A stretch of 64,000 nucleotides of DNA from Pseudomonas sp. HMWF032 (GCF_003060885.1 NZ_QAIG01000012.1:1-64000), one strand, 5' to 3'; counted from the stretch's first letter, positions 8,464 to 17,782 are shown. The notes: generated by a model from the letters alone, not told the origin. Numbers and translations are program-made.

Positions 8464-9099
8464 TTAGAACGGTGCCGGGCACTCGAAGCGCATGCGCTCG
8501 CCCGTTTGCGGGTGGCTCAGGCTGAGCATGCTGGCGTGCAGGCACAGGCGCGGGTAGGCGTTGAGGGCTTGTTCGTGGGCATACAGGCCGTCGCCGAGCA
8601 GTGGGTGGCCGATGGACAGCATGTGCACGCGCAGTTGGTGTGAGCGGCCGGTGATGGGCGTGAGTTCGACGCGGCAATGTTCAGTGTGGCGTTCCAGCAC
8701 CTTCCAGTAGGTCAGGGCGTGTTTGCCCAGTTCGTGGTCAACCACGTGGCGCGGTTTGGTCGGCGGGTCGTAGCGCAGCGGCAGGTCGATGCTGCCGCTG
8801 TCCAGTTCCGGCTGGCCCCAACACAGGGCGGTGTAGGCTTTTTCGGTTTCGCGGTCATGAAACTGCCGCGACAGTTCGCGGTGACTGTCGGCATCGCGGG
8901 CCAGCACGATGATTCCCGAGGTTTCCCAGTCCAGGCGATGGACGATGCGCGCTTCCGGGTAGCCGTTTTCCTGCAGGCGCGTGACCAGGCAATCGCGGTT
9001 GTCTTCGGCGCGGCCGGGCACCGAGAGCAGCAGGGTGGGTTTGTTGATCACCAGCAGGGCGGCGTCCTGATGGAGAATTTTGATTTGGCTGAGCGGCAT
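8464..9099 (-). CDS. rluA: RluA-type pseudouridine synthase (23S rRNA U746 / tRNA U32)
   Basis: The protein is 211 residues, close to E. coli RluA (219), with no S4 domain. The catalytic motif HRLDWETSGIIVLA with the essential Asp is near residue 55. The ENGYPEARIVHRLD and GRSHQLRVHM stretches are characteristic of the RluA branch. It would isomerise uridine to pseudouridine in 23S rRNA and in some tRNAs. Assignment to RluA rather than RluC/D rests on length and lack of an N-terminal RNA-binding domain. Its stop codon touches a MITE-like repeat. Confidence 0.85.
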   Translation of the reverse strand: MPLSQIKILHQDAALLVINKPTLLLSVPGRAEDNRDCLVTRLQENGYPEARIVHRLDWETSGIIVLARDADSHRELSRQFHDRETEKAYTALCWGQPELDSGSIDLPLRYDPPTKPRHVVDHELGKHALTYWKVLERHTEHCRVELTPITGRSHQLRVHMLSIGHPLLGDGLYAHEQALNAYPRLCLHASMLSLSHPQTGERMRFECPAPF

Positions 9100-9120
9100 G
9101 GGAATTCTTGAGTAAGGCTA

Positions 9121-9204
9121 GTGGTGGGAGGCTCGGGCGGCGTTCCGCTTTAGCTGTGAAGGCTCTTGAGTCAACCTGTCGCGGCTAAAGCCCCTCCCAC
9201 AAAG
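9121..9204. repeat. REP-type repeat between rluA and minE
   Basis: The right arm (9175-9201), read on the minus strand, is TGTGGGAGGGGCTTTAGC followed by CGCGACAGG, the common Pseudomonas REP head. The left arm GTGGGAGG...CCGCTTTAGC is a decayed copy in opposite orientation, so the pair can fold as one structure. Confidence 0.65.
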
Positions 9205-9223
9205 CGTGCTGGCTTGTGCAATA

Positions 9224-9250
9224 AAATGGCGGCCATTTAGGCCGCCATTT
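9224..9250 (-). terminator. Rho-independent terminator of minCDE
   Basis: AAATGGCGGCC and GGCCGCCATTT form an 11-bp perfect stem with a 5-nt loop. On the minus strand it is followed by TTATT and starts about 28 nt after the minE stop. Confidence 0.8.
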
Positions 9251-9277
9251 GTACAGGCTGAAGTGCGGCAACCGCGA

Positions 9278-9532
9278 TTAGCGATCCGGCAGCGTGATGT
9301 TGAGTTCCAGAATGGAACAGCTGCCCTGGTTTTCCAGTGCAACCTGTACTTGATCCGAGTCGATATTGACGTACTTGCGGATCACCTCGACCAGCTCTTG
9401 CTGCAGGGCCGGCAGGTAGTCCGGCTGGCTGCGCTGGCCGCGCTCGTGGGCGACGATGATCTGCAGACGCTCTTTCGCAATGGACGCGGTGGTTTCTTTC
9501 TTGCGCTCACGAAAGAAGTCAAAAATGTTCAT
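9278..9532 (-). CDS. minE: Cell division topological specificity factor MinE
   Basis: The protein is 84 residues, usual for MinE. The N-terminal part (MNIFDFFRERKKETTASIAKER) is the MinD-stimulating, membrane-binding segment. The C-terminal part (VNIDSDQVQVALENQ..., ELNITLPD) is the dimerisation beta domain. MinE drives MinD off the membrane and so keeps the MinCD division inhibitor away from midcell. Its ATG overlaps the minD stop as ATGA, so translation is coupled. It is last in minCDE, before a strong terminator. Confidence 0.97.
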   Translation of the reverse strand: MNIFDFFRERKKETTASIAKERLQIIVAHERGQRSQPDYLPALQQELVEVIRKYVNIDSDQVQVALENQGSCSILELNITLPDR

Positions 9533-10344
9533 TCACGACCTCCAAACAGGCGTTGCATGAATCCCTTCTTCTGCACATCGAGGAATCGGTGTGCCACTTC
9601 CTTGCCCAGCAGGCGGTCAACCGCGTCGCTGTAGGCCTGGCCTGCATCGCTCTGGTCATCGAGGATCACCGGCACGCCCTGGTTGGACGCCTTGAGTACG
9701 GCTTGCGACTCCGGGATCACGCCGAGCAGGCGAATGGCGAGGATTTCTTCGACGTCTTCCACGCCAAGCATTTCGCCTTTGACCACGCGCTCAGGGTTGT
9801 AGCGGGTCAGCAGCAGGTGTTCCTTGATTGGCTCTTCGCCTTTCTCGGCGCGGCGCGATTTGCTCGCCAGCAGGCCGAGCATGCGGTCGGAGTCGCGCAC
9901 CGAGGAGACTTCCGGGTTGGTCACAACAATCGCTTCATCGGCGAAGTACATGGCCAGGTGCGCGCCTTTTTCGATACCGGCCGGCGAGTCGCAGACCACG
10001 TATTCGAAGTTTTCACGCAGCTCGTTGATGATTTTCTCAACGCCTTCCTGAGTCAGGGCGTCCTTGTCACGGGTCTGGCTGGCGGCCAGCACGTAGAGAT
10101 TTTCCAGGCGCTTGTCTTTGATCAAAGCTTGGGTGAGGGTCGCTTCGCCGTTGACCACGTTGACGAAGTCGTACACCACGCGGCGCTCGCAGCCCATGAT
10201 CAGATCAAGGTTACGCAGGCCGACGTCGAAGTCGACGATGACTGTCTTGTGCCCGCGCAGGGCAAGGCCGGTACCGATGGCAGCGCTGGTGGTGGTTTTA
10301 CCGACGCCACCTTTGCCGGACGTAACAACGAGGATCTTGGCCAA
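9529..10344 (-). CDS. minD: Septum site-determining ATPase MinD
   Basis: The protein is 271 residues. The deviant Walker A motif SGKGGVGKTT starts near residue 9, the switch region DFDVGLRNLDL near residue 40, and DSPAG serves as Walker B. The last residues (KKGFMQRLFGG) form the amphipathic membrane-targeting helix. ATP-bound MinD recruits MinC to the membrane and oscillates under MinE action. It is the second gene of minCDE. Confidence 0.98.
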   Translation of the reverse strand: MAKILVVTSGKGGVGKTTTSAAIGTGLALRGHKTVIVDFDVGLRNLDLIMGCERRVVYDFVNVVNGEATLTQALIKDKRLENLYVLAASQTRDKDALTQEGVEKIINELRENFEYVVCDSPAGIEKGAHLAMYFADEAIVVTNPEVSSVRDSDRMLGLLASKSRRAEKGEEPIKEHLLLTRYNPERVVKGEMLGVEDVEEILAIRLLGVIPESQAVLKASNQGVPVILDDQSDAGQAYSDAVDRLLGKEVAHRFLDVQKKGFMQRLFGGRE

Positions 10345-10435
10345 GGTGATTCACCCCAAAATGTAGAGAAAACGCAGGTTCCGTGGCCTATTCAGGCGTC
10401 CGGCTGCCCTGTTTGAAAAGTGGCGGCAGTATCCG

Positions 10436-11161
10436 TTAAAGGCGGGTGATGTTCAACACGTCACCCGACAGGCTGACATGCACCGCTTCGCCCCAGAGTG
10501 GGTCGCGGCGCAAGTCTTCGGCCACCTTGTACTGGCCGGCGATGGAGAGCAGTTCCGCGCCCATCTGCTGGCAGAAAATTCGCGCCTTGAGATTGCCCTT
10601 GATGCCGGCCAGTGCCCGGCCGCGCATGGGCGCGTACACATGGATGTTGCCGTCAGCGAGAAGTTCCGCGCCGGCGCTGACGGGGGCCATGACGATCAGG
10701 TCGCCGCCCTGGGCATACACCTGTTGGCCGCCGCGTACTGGGCTGGTGATGATCTTGCTTGGCTTGAGCTCGGGTTCGGCGGGCTTTTCCGGTTTTGGCG
10801 GAGTCAGGTCGATGGGGCGCTCGCGGGCGCCGGATGGCGGCAGCACGGGCAGATCCAGGGCTTCGGCGGCGGCGATATCGGCTTCGCGGTTGGCGCGGAT
10901 TGCCAGGGTGCGCAGGCCATGCTTGCGGCAAACCGTCATCAGCTCGGCCAGGTCGAGCACGCCTTCGCCTTCCGGCAGCTTGTCCAGGGCCAGCACCAGC
11001 GGGGTGTTGCTGAAGAAGGCCGGGGCCTGGGCGACTTTTTCGCTGAGCTGCTGGTCGAGGCGGGCGAGGTCGTTGTGCGCCAGCTCCATCACGGTGATGG
11101 CCAGCATGCTGCCTTTAAGCTGGAATACGGGGTCTTGCTCGAGGAGATCAGCTTGGCTCAT
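10436..11161 (-). CDS. minC: Septum site-determining protein MinC
   Basis: The protein is 241 residues. The N-terminal FtsZ-inhibiting domain (about 1-105, starting MSQADLLEQDPVFQLKGSM) is joined by a Pro/Lys-rich linker (DLTPPKPEKPAEPELKPSK) to the C-terminal beta-helix domain (QQVYAQGGDLIVMAPVSAGAE, GNIHVYAPMRGRALAG), which binds MinD. It blocks Z-ring formation at the poles. It is the first gene of the operon, about 90 nt before minD. Confidence 0.97.
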   Translation of the reverse strand: MSQADLLEQDPVFQLKGSMLAITVMELAHNDLARLDQQLSEKVAQAPAFFSNTPLVLALDKLPEGEGVLDLAELMTVCRKHGLRTLAIRANREADIAAAEALDLPVLPPSGARERPIDLTPPKPEKPAEPELKPSKIITSPVRGGQQVYAQGGDLIVMAPVSAGAELLADGNIHVYAPMRGRALAGIKGNLKARIFCQQMGAELLSIAGQYKVAEDLRRDPLWGEAVHVSLSGDVLNITRL

Positions 11162-11319
11162 GGTCTGCCTGATACGGCCCTTGTTTTAGAAACTGGGGGA
11201 AAGTAAGTCGGACTTATAGCGAGAACGCCGCGCGCTCGCAAGTTGCGCGCCGCGAAACCAGGCTGCGGACAAACTCCTGATAGAATGCCGCGCTTTATTG
11301 CGTGCCTCGGACCTGTGTT

Positions 11320-12246
11320 ATGGATCGCCCAGTATTTCGCGCTTATTTCCTGCATCCCCGCTTCTGGCTGTTGTGGCTGGGCCTGGGCCTGCTGTGGCTG
11401 ATCGCCCTGCTGCCTTATAAGGTGCTACTGAGGCTGGGCCGCTGTCTGGGCCGCGTGATGTATCGCCTGGCCAGTTCGCGGCGCAAGATCGCCGCGCGCA
11501 ATCTGCAACTGTGTTTCCCGCAGATGCCCGCTGTCGAGCGCGAGGCGCTGTTAAAGGAAAACTTCGCATCCACCGGCATTACCTTTTTTGAAATGGCCAT
11601 GGCCTGGTGGTGGCCGGCTGAGCGGTTGCGCCGCCTGGGTAGCATCGAAGGCCTGGAGCATCTGCGTCAGGCCGAGGCCGACGGCCAGGGTGTGATCCTC
11701 ATGGCGCTGCATTTCACCACCCTGGAAATGGGCGGTGGCCTGCTTGGCATGGCTCAGAACATGTACGGCATGTACCGTCCGCACAAGAATCCGCTGTTTG
11801 ACTACGTGCAGCGTCGCGGCCGCGAGCAGCGCCTGCTCGGGGTGATTGGTCGTGACGATGTGCGCGGCATGCTCAAGTTGCTGCGTGCTGGCGGGGTGGT
11901 CTGGTACGCGCCGGATCAGGATTACGGTGCCCAGCGCAGTGTGTTTGTGCCGCTGTTCGGTGTGCCGGCGGCCACCGTCACTGCCACCAGCAAGTTCGCC
12001 CGTATGGGGCGCGCTCAGGTGATTCCTTTTACCCAGCAGCGTTTGCCCGATGGCCAAGGCTATCGCCTGGTGATTCATCCGCCGTTGGCGGATTTCCCCA
12101 CCGACAGCGAAGAGGCCGACTGCCTGCGCGTCAATCAGTGGATCGAGCAGGCGATCAGCGTGTGCCCCGAGCAATACCTGTGGGCACACCGGCGCTTCAA
12201 GACGCGGCCTGAGGGTGAGCCGAAGCTGTATAAAATGAAGCGCTAA
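11320..12246 (+). CDS. lpxL: Lipid A biosynthesis acyltransferase (LpxL/HtrB family)
   Basis: The 308-residue inner-membrane enzyme has one N-terminal membrane helix (FWLLWLGLGLLWLIALLPY) and the acyltransferase HX4E motif in LHFTTLEMGG near residue 131. It transfers a secondary acyl chain, laurate or 2-hydroxylaurate in pseudomonads, from acyl-ACP to the Kdo-lipid A precursor. I start at the ATG at 11320; a GTG six codons upstream is in frame but unlikely. It is divergent from minC, and its stop TAA is immediately followed by a MITE-like repeat. Pseudomonads often have two LpxL paralogues and this sequence alone does not settle which one this is. Confidence 0.88.
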   Translation: MDRPVFRAYFLHPRFWLLWLGLGLLWLIALLPYKVLLRLGRCLGRVMYRLASSRRKIAARNLQLCFPQMPAVEREALLKENFASTGITFFEMAMAWWWPAERLRRLGSIEGLEHLRQAEADGQGVILMALHFTTLEMGGGLLGMAQNMYGMYRPHKNPLFDYVQRRGREQRLLGVIGRDDVRGMLKLLRAGGVVWYAPDQDYGAQRSVFVPLFGVPAATVTATSKFARMGRAQVIPFTQQRLPDGQGYRLVIHPPLADFPTDSEEADCLRVNQWIEQAISVCPEQYLWAHRRFKTRPEGEPKLYKMKR

Positions 12247-12470
12247 GAACCTGTTTCAGATCTGCAGTGCGTCGACGATATGGCGTTGAAAATGGCCTCG
12301 GTCAGCCGCTTGCGGCTAACGCGCTTGAGCGCGACCTGAAGGGCGAGTGGGACGAGTAATGCTTATTTACGGCCGTAAACTCCGCTTCCTCGGCCATTTT
12401 GACCAGCCGAAGGCTGTTACTGACGTAGCGCCTTGTTTCGTTCTAGCTCGCGAGACACGAAAGCAGGTTC
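12247..12470 (+). repeat. MITE-like element, long copy abutting lpxL stop
   Basis: The left end GAACCTGTTTCAGATCTGC directly follows the lpxL TAA codon. The right end CGAAAGCAGGTTC is its inverted partner. The core (GGCCGTAAACTCCGCTTCCT, then CCAGCCGAAGGCTGTTAC) matches the other copies, but about 80 bp of extra sequence lie in the left third. Confidence 0.75.
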
Positions 12471-12597
12471 GAGTTTCTGGCTTGGCCCGCCATCCAATTG
12501 GCGGGTTGTTGGGTTGCGGTTGGTTTTCTTGGCACCTGATGGTTCCGTGTGCGCCTGACGGGCTCCTATACTGGTTAAAAAACAGTGGAAGTAGTCT

Positions 12598-13803
12598 ATG
12601 CCACACACCGCTTCAACCAGTCAGCCGGTTACCGGGCTGATTCTCTCCGGCGGTGGCGCGCGGGCGGCCTATCAGGTTGGCGTGTTGTCGGCGATTGCCG
12701 ACTTGCTGCCCAACGCCGCGCACAATCCCTTTCCGGTGATCGTTGGCACTTCTGCCGGGGCGATCAATGCCGTGGGCCTGGCCTGTGGGGCGCTGCATTT
12801 CACCGAAGCGGTACGCCGGCTGACCGGTGTCTGGCAGGGCTTTCATACCCATCAGGTGTACCGCAGTGACTGGTCGGGGGTGCTGCGCCAGGCCAGCCGC
12901 TTTATCGGTCACAGCCTGCTGGGGGTGGGTGGCCAGGTGCCAGTGGCGCTGCTTGACAGCTCGCCGCTGGCTGATTTGCTTGGCCGTGAGCTGGATTTCA
13001 GCGGGATTGCCGCTGCCGTACGCCACCGTCAGCTGCGCGCCGTGGCGGTGACGGCTTTCGGTTACGAAACTGGCCAGGCGGTGACCTTCTATCAAGGGCG
13101 CGCTGCCATCGACCCCTGGTTCCGTCATCGCCGTGTCGGTGTACCGACTCGTCTGGCGCTTGAGCACTTGCTGGCCAGTGCCTCGATTCCGCTGATATTT
13201 CCGCCGGTGAAAATCAATCGCGAATACTTCGGCGACGGTGCGGTGCGTCAGTCCGCGCCGATCAGCCCGGCCTTGCACCTGGGGGCGACGCGGGTGTTGG
13301 TGGTCGGTGTCAGCGGCAACCCGGCTGCCGGGCCGCAGGCTCAGGTGCCGGTGGTGCGGCCGCAGCAGAGTCGGCCGCCGAGCCTGGCGCAGATCAGTGG
13401 TCACATGCTCAACAGCACCTTTATCGACAGCCTGGAAAGCGACATCGAGCTGCTTGAGCGGCTTAACCAGATGGGCCGGCTGATTCCTGCTGAGCGCCAC
13501 CCGCGGGGCCTGGGCCTCAAGCCGGTGGATGTGCTGGTGATTTCACCGAGTCAGCCGTTGGACCTGATCGCCGCGCGTCATCGTCACGAGCTGCCCAAAG
13601 CCCTGCGCCTATTCCTGCGCGGCCCTGGGGCGACCAGAGCCAGCGGGGCCGGGGTGCTGAGTTATCTGCTGTTCGAGCCGGGTTATTGCAACGAGTTGAT
13701 TGAGCTGGGGTATCAGGATGCTATGGCGCAGAAAGCCCGCCTGATTGAATTTCTCAGCCTGGACAGCCCGCCAGTGCCGGCGGTGATTCCGGTCACCGTC
13801 TAA
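12598..13803 (+). CDS. Patatin-like phospholipase
   Basis: The protein is 401 residues. It shows the patatin oxyanion-hole motif SGGGARAAYQVG (residues 18-29), the nucleophile elbow GTSAGA (Ser near 52) and the catalytic DGA motif in FGDGAVRQSAP (near 212), giving a complete Ser-Asp dyad. It is a predicted lipid acyl hydrolase with no signal peptide or membrane helix, so probably cytoplasmic or peripheral. The C-terminal third (SAGVLSYLLFEPGYC) is typical of the bacterial branch. It stands alone between two MITE-like repeats. The substrate cannot be predicted. Confidence 0.88.
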   Translation: MPHTASTSQPVTGLILSGGGARAAYQVGVLSAIADLLPNAAHNPFPVIVGTSAGAINAVGLACGALHFTEAVRRLTGVWQGFHTHQVYRSDWSGVLRQASRFIGHSLLGVGGQVPVALLDSSPLADLLGRELDFSGIAAAVRHRQLRAVAVTAFGYETGQAVTFYQGRAAIDPWFRHRRVGVPTRLALEHLLASASIPLIFPPVKINREYFGDGAVRQSAPISPALHLGATRVLVVGVSGNPAAGPQAQVPVVRPQQSRPPSLAQISGHMLNSTFIDSLESDIELLERLNQMGRLIPAERHPRGLGLKPVDVLVISPSQPLDLIAARHRHELPKALRLFLRGPGATRASGAGVLSYLLFEPGYCNELIELGYQDAMAQKARLIEFLSLDSPPVPAVIPVTV

Positions 13804-13972
13804 CAGGTCGTTGGAAAACTACCTGCGTTGGTAATACGGCGTTAAAAGCAGGCTCTGAATGCATGTTCACAGCAGTAAACTCCGCTTTCTCGCCGTTTTG
13901 ACCAGCCAGAGGCTGTTACTAACGTAGTGCCTTGTCTTGCCTGCCCCGGCTACATTTTTCAACGGCCTGTTT
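13802..13972 (+). repeat. MITE-like element, variant-end copy after the patatin gene
   Basis: It overlaps the end of the patatin TAA codon. The core (GCGTTAAAAGCAGGCTCTGA, GTAAACTCCGCTTTCTCGCC, CCAGCCAGAGGCTGTTAC) matches the other copies. Its ends form a different inverted repeat: AACAGGTCGTTGGAAAA versus AACAGGCCGTTGAAAAA on the other strand. Confidence 0.7.
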
Positions 13973-14095
13973 AGCCACGCCCTAGTGTCCGGTTTGATCT
14001 TGGTCGTTGTGGCGGCCAAATTCCTTTTCTGCGTGGCCGATAAAACCGCGCCAAGGCGGCTAGCTGCATTTAAACTGCGCCTTCCCGATGCTTTC

Positions 14096-14162
14096 TGTCG
14101 CATTTGCGAAAGCAGCGAATTTCCTCGGGTTGGCGCTATAAGAAGTTGTCGCATGGCGGCAA
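14096..14162 (+). promoter_or_regulatory. Two ArgR-type half-sites upstream of aruC
   Basis: TGTCGC-N8-AA occurs at 14096-14111 and again at 14147-14162. This matches the half-site consensus of the AraC-type ArgR regulator of P. aeruginosa, which activates the aru operon with arginine. The second site would overlap the -35 region of a promoter whose likely -10 is TACAAT at 14184-14189. Confidence 0.5.
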
Positions 14163-14241
14163 TGCCGGCCCCGGATCAGTCCCTACAATCCTTCACATCG
14201 CCTGCTATTGAATGCAGGTGTTCCTCGTCAGGAGAGCTCAG

Positions 14242-15477
14242 ATGTCCGTTCAGCACGACCCGGTGAATCGTCACCCGGTACAACGCGCCGATTTCGACCA
14301 GGTGATGGTGCCCAACTACGCACCCGCTGCCTTTATTCCAGTACGTGGCGCCGGTTCGCGCGTATGGGATCAAAGCGGTCGCGAGCTGATCGACTTTGCC
14401 GGCGGTATTGCCGTCAACGTACTGGGTCACGCTCATCCGGCGCTGGTCAAGGCGCTCACCGAGCAGGCGGGCAACCTCTGGCATGTATCCAACGTGTTCA
14501 CCAACGAGCCGGCCCTGCGCCTGGCCAAGAAGCTAATCGACGCCACCTTCGCCGAGCGCGTGTTCTTCTGTAACTCCGGCGCCGAAGCCAACGAGGCCGC
14601 GTTCAAGCTGGCCCGTCGCGTGGCGTTCGATAAGTTCGGCGAAGACAAGTGCGAAATCATCGCCGCGACCAACAGCTTCCACGGGCGCACCCTGTTTACC
14701 GTGAGCGTCGGCGGTCAGCCGAAGTATTCCGATGGTTTCGGCCCGAAGATTCAGGGCATCAGCCACATTCCGTATAACGATATCGACGCGCTGAAAGCGG
14801 CTGTATCGGACAAAACCTGCGCCGTGGTGCTGGAGCCGATTCAGGGTGAAGGCGGTGTGCTGCCGGCGGATCTGGCTTACCTGCAAGCGGCTCGCGAGTT
14901 GTGCGATCAGCACAATGCGCTACTGGTGTTTGACGAAGTGCAGAGCGGCATGGGTCGCAGTGGTGCGTTGTTCGCCTATCAGCATTACGGCGTGACCCCG
15001 GACATCCTTTCCAGCGCCAAGAGCCTGGGCGGTGGTTTCCCGATTGGCGCGATGCTGACCACCGAAGCATTGGCCAAACACTTGGCCGTTGGCACTCACG
15101 GCACCACCTACGGCGGTAATCCGCTGGCCTGTGCGGTCGGCGAGGCGGTGATCGACACCATCAACACTCCGCAGGTACTCAACGGGGTGAAGGCCAAGCA
15201 CCTGCGTTTCAAAACCAAGCTGGAGCAGATTGGCCAGCAGTATGGCGTGTTCAGCGACGTACGCGGTCTCGGTCTGCTGATCGGTGCGGTGCTCTCCGAT
15301 GCCTGGAAAGGCAAGGCCAAGGTAATTCTCGACGCGGCGGCCGTGGAAGGTGTGATGGTGCTGCAGGCCAGCCCGGACGTGGTGCGTTTCGCTCCGAGCC
15401 TGGTGGTGGAAGATGCCGATATCGATGAGGGCCTGGCGCGTTTTGAGCGTGCTGTCGCCAAGCTGGTCCAAGCCTGA
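14242..15477 (+). CDS. aruC: Succinylornithine transaminase / acetylornithine aminotransferase
   Basis: The protein is 411 residues, a class III PLP aminotransferase. The PLP lysine lies in SSAKSLGGGFP near residue 260, with upstream motifs FCNSGAEANEAAFK, HGRTL and VFDEVQSGMGR. In the AST pathway it moves the amino group of N2-succinylornithine to 2-oxoglutarate, giving succinylglutamate semialdehyde. In pseudomonads it can also serve arginine biosynthesis. The ATG at 14242 has GGAGAG upstream and gives the standard length. It is the first gene of the aru operon, downstream of ArgR-like sites. Confidence 0.95.
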   Translation: MSVQHDPVNRHPVQRADFDQVMVPNYAPAAFIPVRGAGSRVWDQSGRELIDFAGGIAVNVLGHAHPALVKALTEQAGNLWHVSNVFTNEPALRLAKKLIDATFAERVFFCNSGAEANEAAFKLARRVAFDKFGEDKCEIIAATNSFHGRTLFTVSVGGQPKYSDGFGPKIQGISHIPYNDIDALKAAVSDKTCAVVLEPIQGEGGVLPADLAYLQAARELCDQHNALLVFDEVQSGMGRSGALFAYQHYGVTPDILSSAKSLGGGFPIGAMLTTEALAKHLAVGTHGTTYGGNPLACAVGEAVIDTINTPQVLNGVKAKHLRFKTKLEQIGQQYGVFSDVRGLGLLIGAVLSDAWKGKAKVILDAAAVEGVMVLQASPDVVRFAPSLVVEDADIDEGLARFERAVAKLVQA

Positions 15478-15650
15478 TTGCCGGCCTGGCCTGCCGTTTA
15501 CGGCGGTTCAGGCCGCGCCTGCTCGACCCACGGACGGGTTGAGCTAACAGTAAGGAAGCCTGTCTCTGTGTGTGCCGCGGCGTTTGTTGCGGTTTTCTCT
15601 AGGCCGCCCTGCTTGGGCTGCTTGGAGCTTTTATCAAAAGGAGTGGCACC

Positions 15651-16679
15651 ATGCTGGTGATGCGCCCCGCGCAAATGGCCGACCTCACTGAAGTGCAGCG
15701 TCTCGCCGCGGACAGCCCGGTTGGTGTGACTTCACTGCCGGACGACGCTGATCGTCTGCGTGAAAAAATTGCTGCCTCGGAGGCTTCGTTTGCCGCCGAA
15801 GTCAGCTTCAACGGTGAAGAAAGCTACTTCTTCGTTCTTGAGGACACTGAGAGCGGTCGCCTGGTAGGTTGCTCCGGCATCGTCGCCTCGGCCGGCTACT
15901 CCGAGCCGTTCTACAGCTTCCGTAACGAAACCTTTGTGCACAACTCCCGCGAGCTGAAGATCCATAACAAGATCCACGTGCTCTCGCTGTGCCACGACCT
16001 GACCGGCAACAGCCTGTTGACCAGTTTCTACGTCGAGCGGCCCTTGGTGAACACCGCCTGGTCGGAACTCAATTCCCGTGGCCGTTTGTTGTTTCTCGCC
16101 AATCACCCAGAGCGCTTTGCCGATGCGCTGGTGGTGGAGATCGTGGGTTACAGCGACGAGGCCGGCGATTCGCCGTTCTGGGATGCGGTGGGGCGCAACT
16201 TCTTCGACATGAACTACACCGAGGCCGAACGGCTGTGTGGGTTGAAGAGCCGCACCTTCCTGGCCGAGTTGATGCCGCATTATCCGATCTACGTGCCGCT
16301 GCTGCCGGATGAGGCGCAGGAAGCCATGGGTCAGGTGCATCCGCGGGCGCAGATCAGCTTCGACATCCTCATGCGCGAAGGCTTTGAAACTGACCACTAC
16401 ATCGATATTTTCGACGGCGGCCCGACCCTGCACGCGCGCACCTCGGGTATTCGCTCGATTGCTCAAAGCCGTGTGGTGCCTGTGCGTTTGTCGGCCGACA
16501 AAGACGAGCCCATCAAAGGCGGGCGGCCGTACCTGGTCTGTAATGGCCAGTTGCAGGACTTTCGCGCGGTGGTGGTGGAGCTGGATTGGGTGCCGGGTAA
16601 GCCAGTGGCCCTCAGTGTGGCGGTTGCCGAAGCCCTGGGTGTCGGCGATGGCGTCAGCGTACGCCTGGTTGCGGTTTAA
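15651..16679 (+). CDS. aruF: Arginine N-succinyltransferase, alpha subunit
   Basis: The protein is 342 residues. The N-terminus MRPAQMADLTEVQRLA resembles GNAT folds. The AstA-family signature includes NETFVHNSRELKIHNKIHVL, CHDLTGNSLLTSFYV, GDSPFWDAVGRNFFDMNY and AELMPHYPIYVPLLP. With AruG it forms the heteromeric enzyme that succinylates arginine or ornithine with succinyl-CoA, the first AST step. AAAAGGAG precedes the ATG. It lies 11 nt from aruG, a paralogue with the same motifs. Confidence 0.96.
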   Translation: MLVMRPAQMADLTEVQRLAADSPVGVTSLPDDADRLREKIAASEASFAAEVSFNGEESYFFVLEDTESGRLVGCSGIVASAGYSEPFYSFRNETFVHNSRELKIHNKIHVLSLCHDLTGNSLLTSFYVERPLVNTAWSELNSRGRLLFLANHPERFADALVVEIVGYSDEAGDSPFWDAVGRNFFDMNYTEAERLCGLKSRTFLAELMPHYPIYVPLLPDEAQEAMGQVHPRAQISFDILMREGFETDHYIDIFDGGPTLHARTSGIRSIAQSRVVPVRLSADKDEPIKGGRPYLVCNGQLQDFRAVVVELDWVPGKPVALSVAVAEALGVGDGVSVRLVAV

Positions 16680-16690
16680 GGAGTTAGCGC

Positions 16691-17707
16691 ATGATCGTTC
16701 GTCCCGTCCGCAGCACTGATCTGCCGGCCCTGTTGCAACTGGCGCGCAGTACTGGCGCAGGCCTGACCACCTTACCGGCCAACGAGGAACGCCTGGCGCA
16801 CCGCGTGGGCTGGGCCGAGAAAACCTTCCGTGGCGAAGCCGCGCGGGCCGATGCCGATTACCTGTTCGTGCTCGAAGACGATAACGGCGAAGTGGTGGGT
16901 ATCTCGGCCGTCGCGGGTGCCGTGGGCCTGCGTGAGCCCTGGTACAACTACCGGGTTGGCCTGACCGTCAGCGCTTCGCAGGAGCTGAATATCCATCGGC
17001 AGATCCCCACTCTGTTCCTGGCCAACGACCTGACCGGCAACTCCGAGCTGTGCTCGCTGTTTCTGCGCAGCGACCAGCGCAGCGGCCTGAATGGTCGCTT
17101 GCTGTCCAAGGCGCGCTTTCTGTTTATCGCCGAATTCCGTGAACTGTTCGGCGACAAGGTGATTGCCGAGATGCGCGGCATGTCCGATGAGCAGGGCCGT
17201 TCACCGTTCTGGGAAAGCCTGGGGCGACACTTCTTCAAGATGGAATTCAGCCAGGCTGACTACCTCACTGGGGTCGGTAACAAGGCCTTCATCGCCGAGC
17301 TGATGCCCAAGTTTCCGCTCTACACCTGCTTCCTCTCGGAGGATGCGCGCAACATCATCGGCCGTGTGCACCCGGATACCGAGCCGGCGCTGGCGATGCT
17401 CAAGGGCGAAGGTTTCAGCTACCAGGGCTATGTCGATATCTTCGATGCCGGCCCGGCCATCGAAGCCGAAACCGCGAAGATTCGCGCGGTGCAGGACAGC
17501 CAGGTGCTGGTCCTGGCGATTGGCACCCCGGGCGACGATGCCCCGCAATTCCTGATCCACAACCGCAAGCGCGACGACTGCCGGATTACCGCAGCGTCAG
17601 CGCGTTTGGCCGCCGGCACCCTGGTGGTCGATGCCCCGACTGCCAAGCGCTTGCAGCTGTCGGCGGGCGATCAGGTACGTGCGGTTGCGGTTACCGCTCG
17701 CGGTTAG
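16691..17707 (+). CDS. aruG: Arginine N-succinyltransferase, beta subunit
   Basis: The protein is 338 residues and homologous to AruF along its whole length (ELNIHRQIPTLFLANDLTGN, RSPFWESLGRHFFKMEF, AELMPKFPLYTCFL). Tandem duplicated subunits are characteristic of pseudomonads, whereas E. coli has one astA gene. It acts with AruF in the cytoplasm on arginine and succinyl-CoA. A clear AAGGAG ribosome site stands before the ATG. Confidence 0.96.
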   Translation: MIVRPVRSTDLPALLQLARSTGAGLTTLPANEERLAHRVGWAEKTFRGEAARADADYLFVLEDDNGEVVGISAVAGAVGLREPWYNYRVGLTVSASQELNIHRQIPTLFLANDLTGNSELCSLFLRSDQRSGLNGRLLSKARFLFIAEFRELFGDKVIAEMRGMSDEQGRSPFWESLGRHFFKMEFSQADYLTGVGNKAFIAELMPKFPLYTCFLSEDARNIIGRVHPDTEPALAMLKGEGFSYQGYVDIFDAGPAIEAETAKIRAVQDSQVLVLAIGTPGDDAPQFLIHNRKRDDCRITAASARLAAGTLVVDAPTAKRLQLSAGDQVRAVAVTARG

Positions 17708-17782
17708 ACCTGGGCGCCGCTGTCTCTATTTGCTGATCCGGTGCAGGCCGGGTCTACACCTTGCTGGGAGTGATAAAACAAG

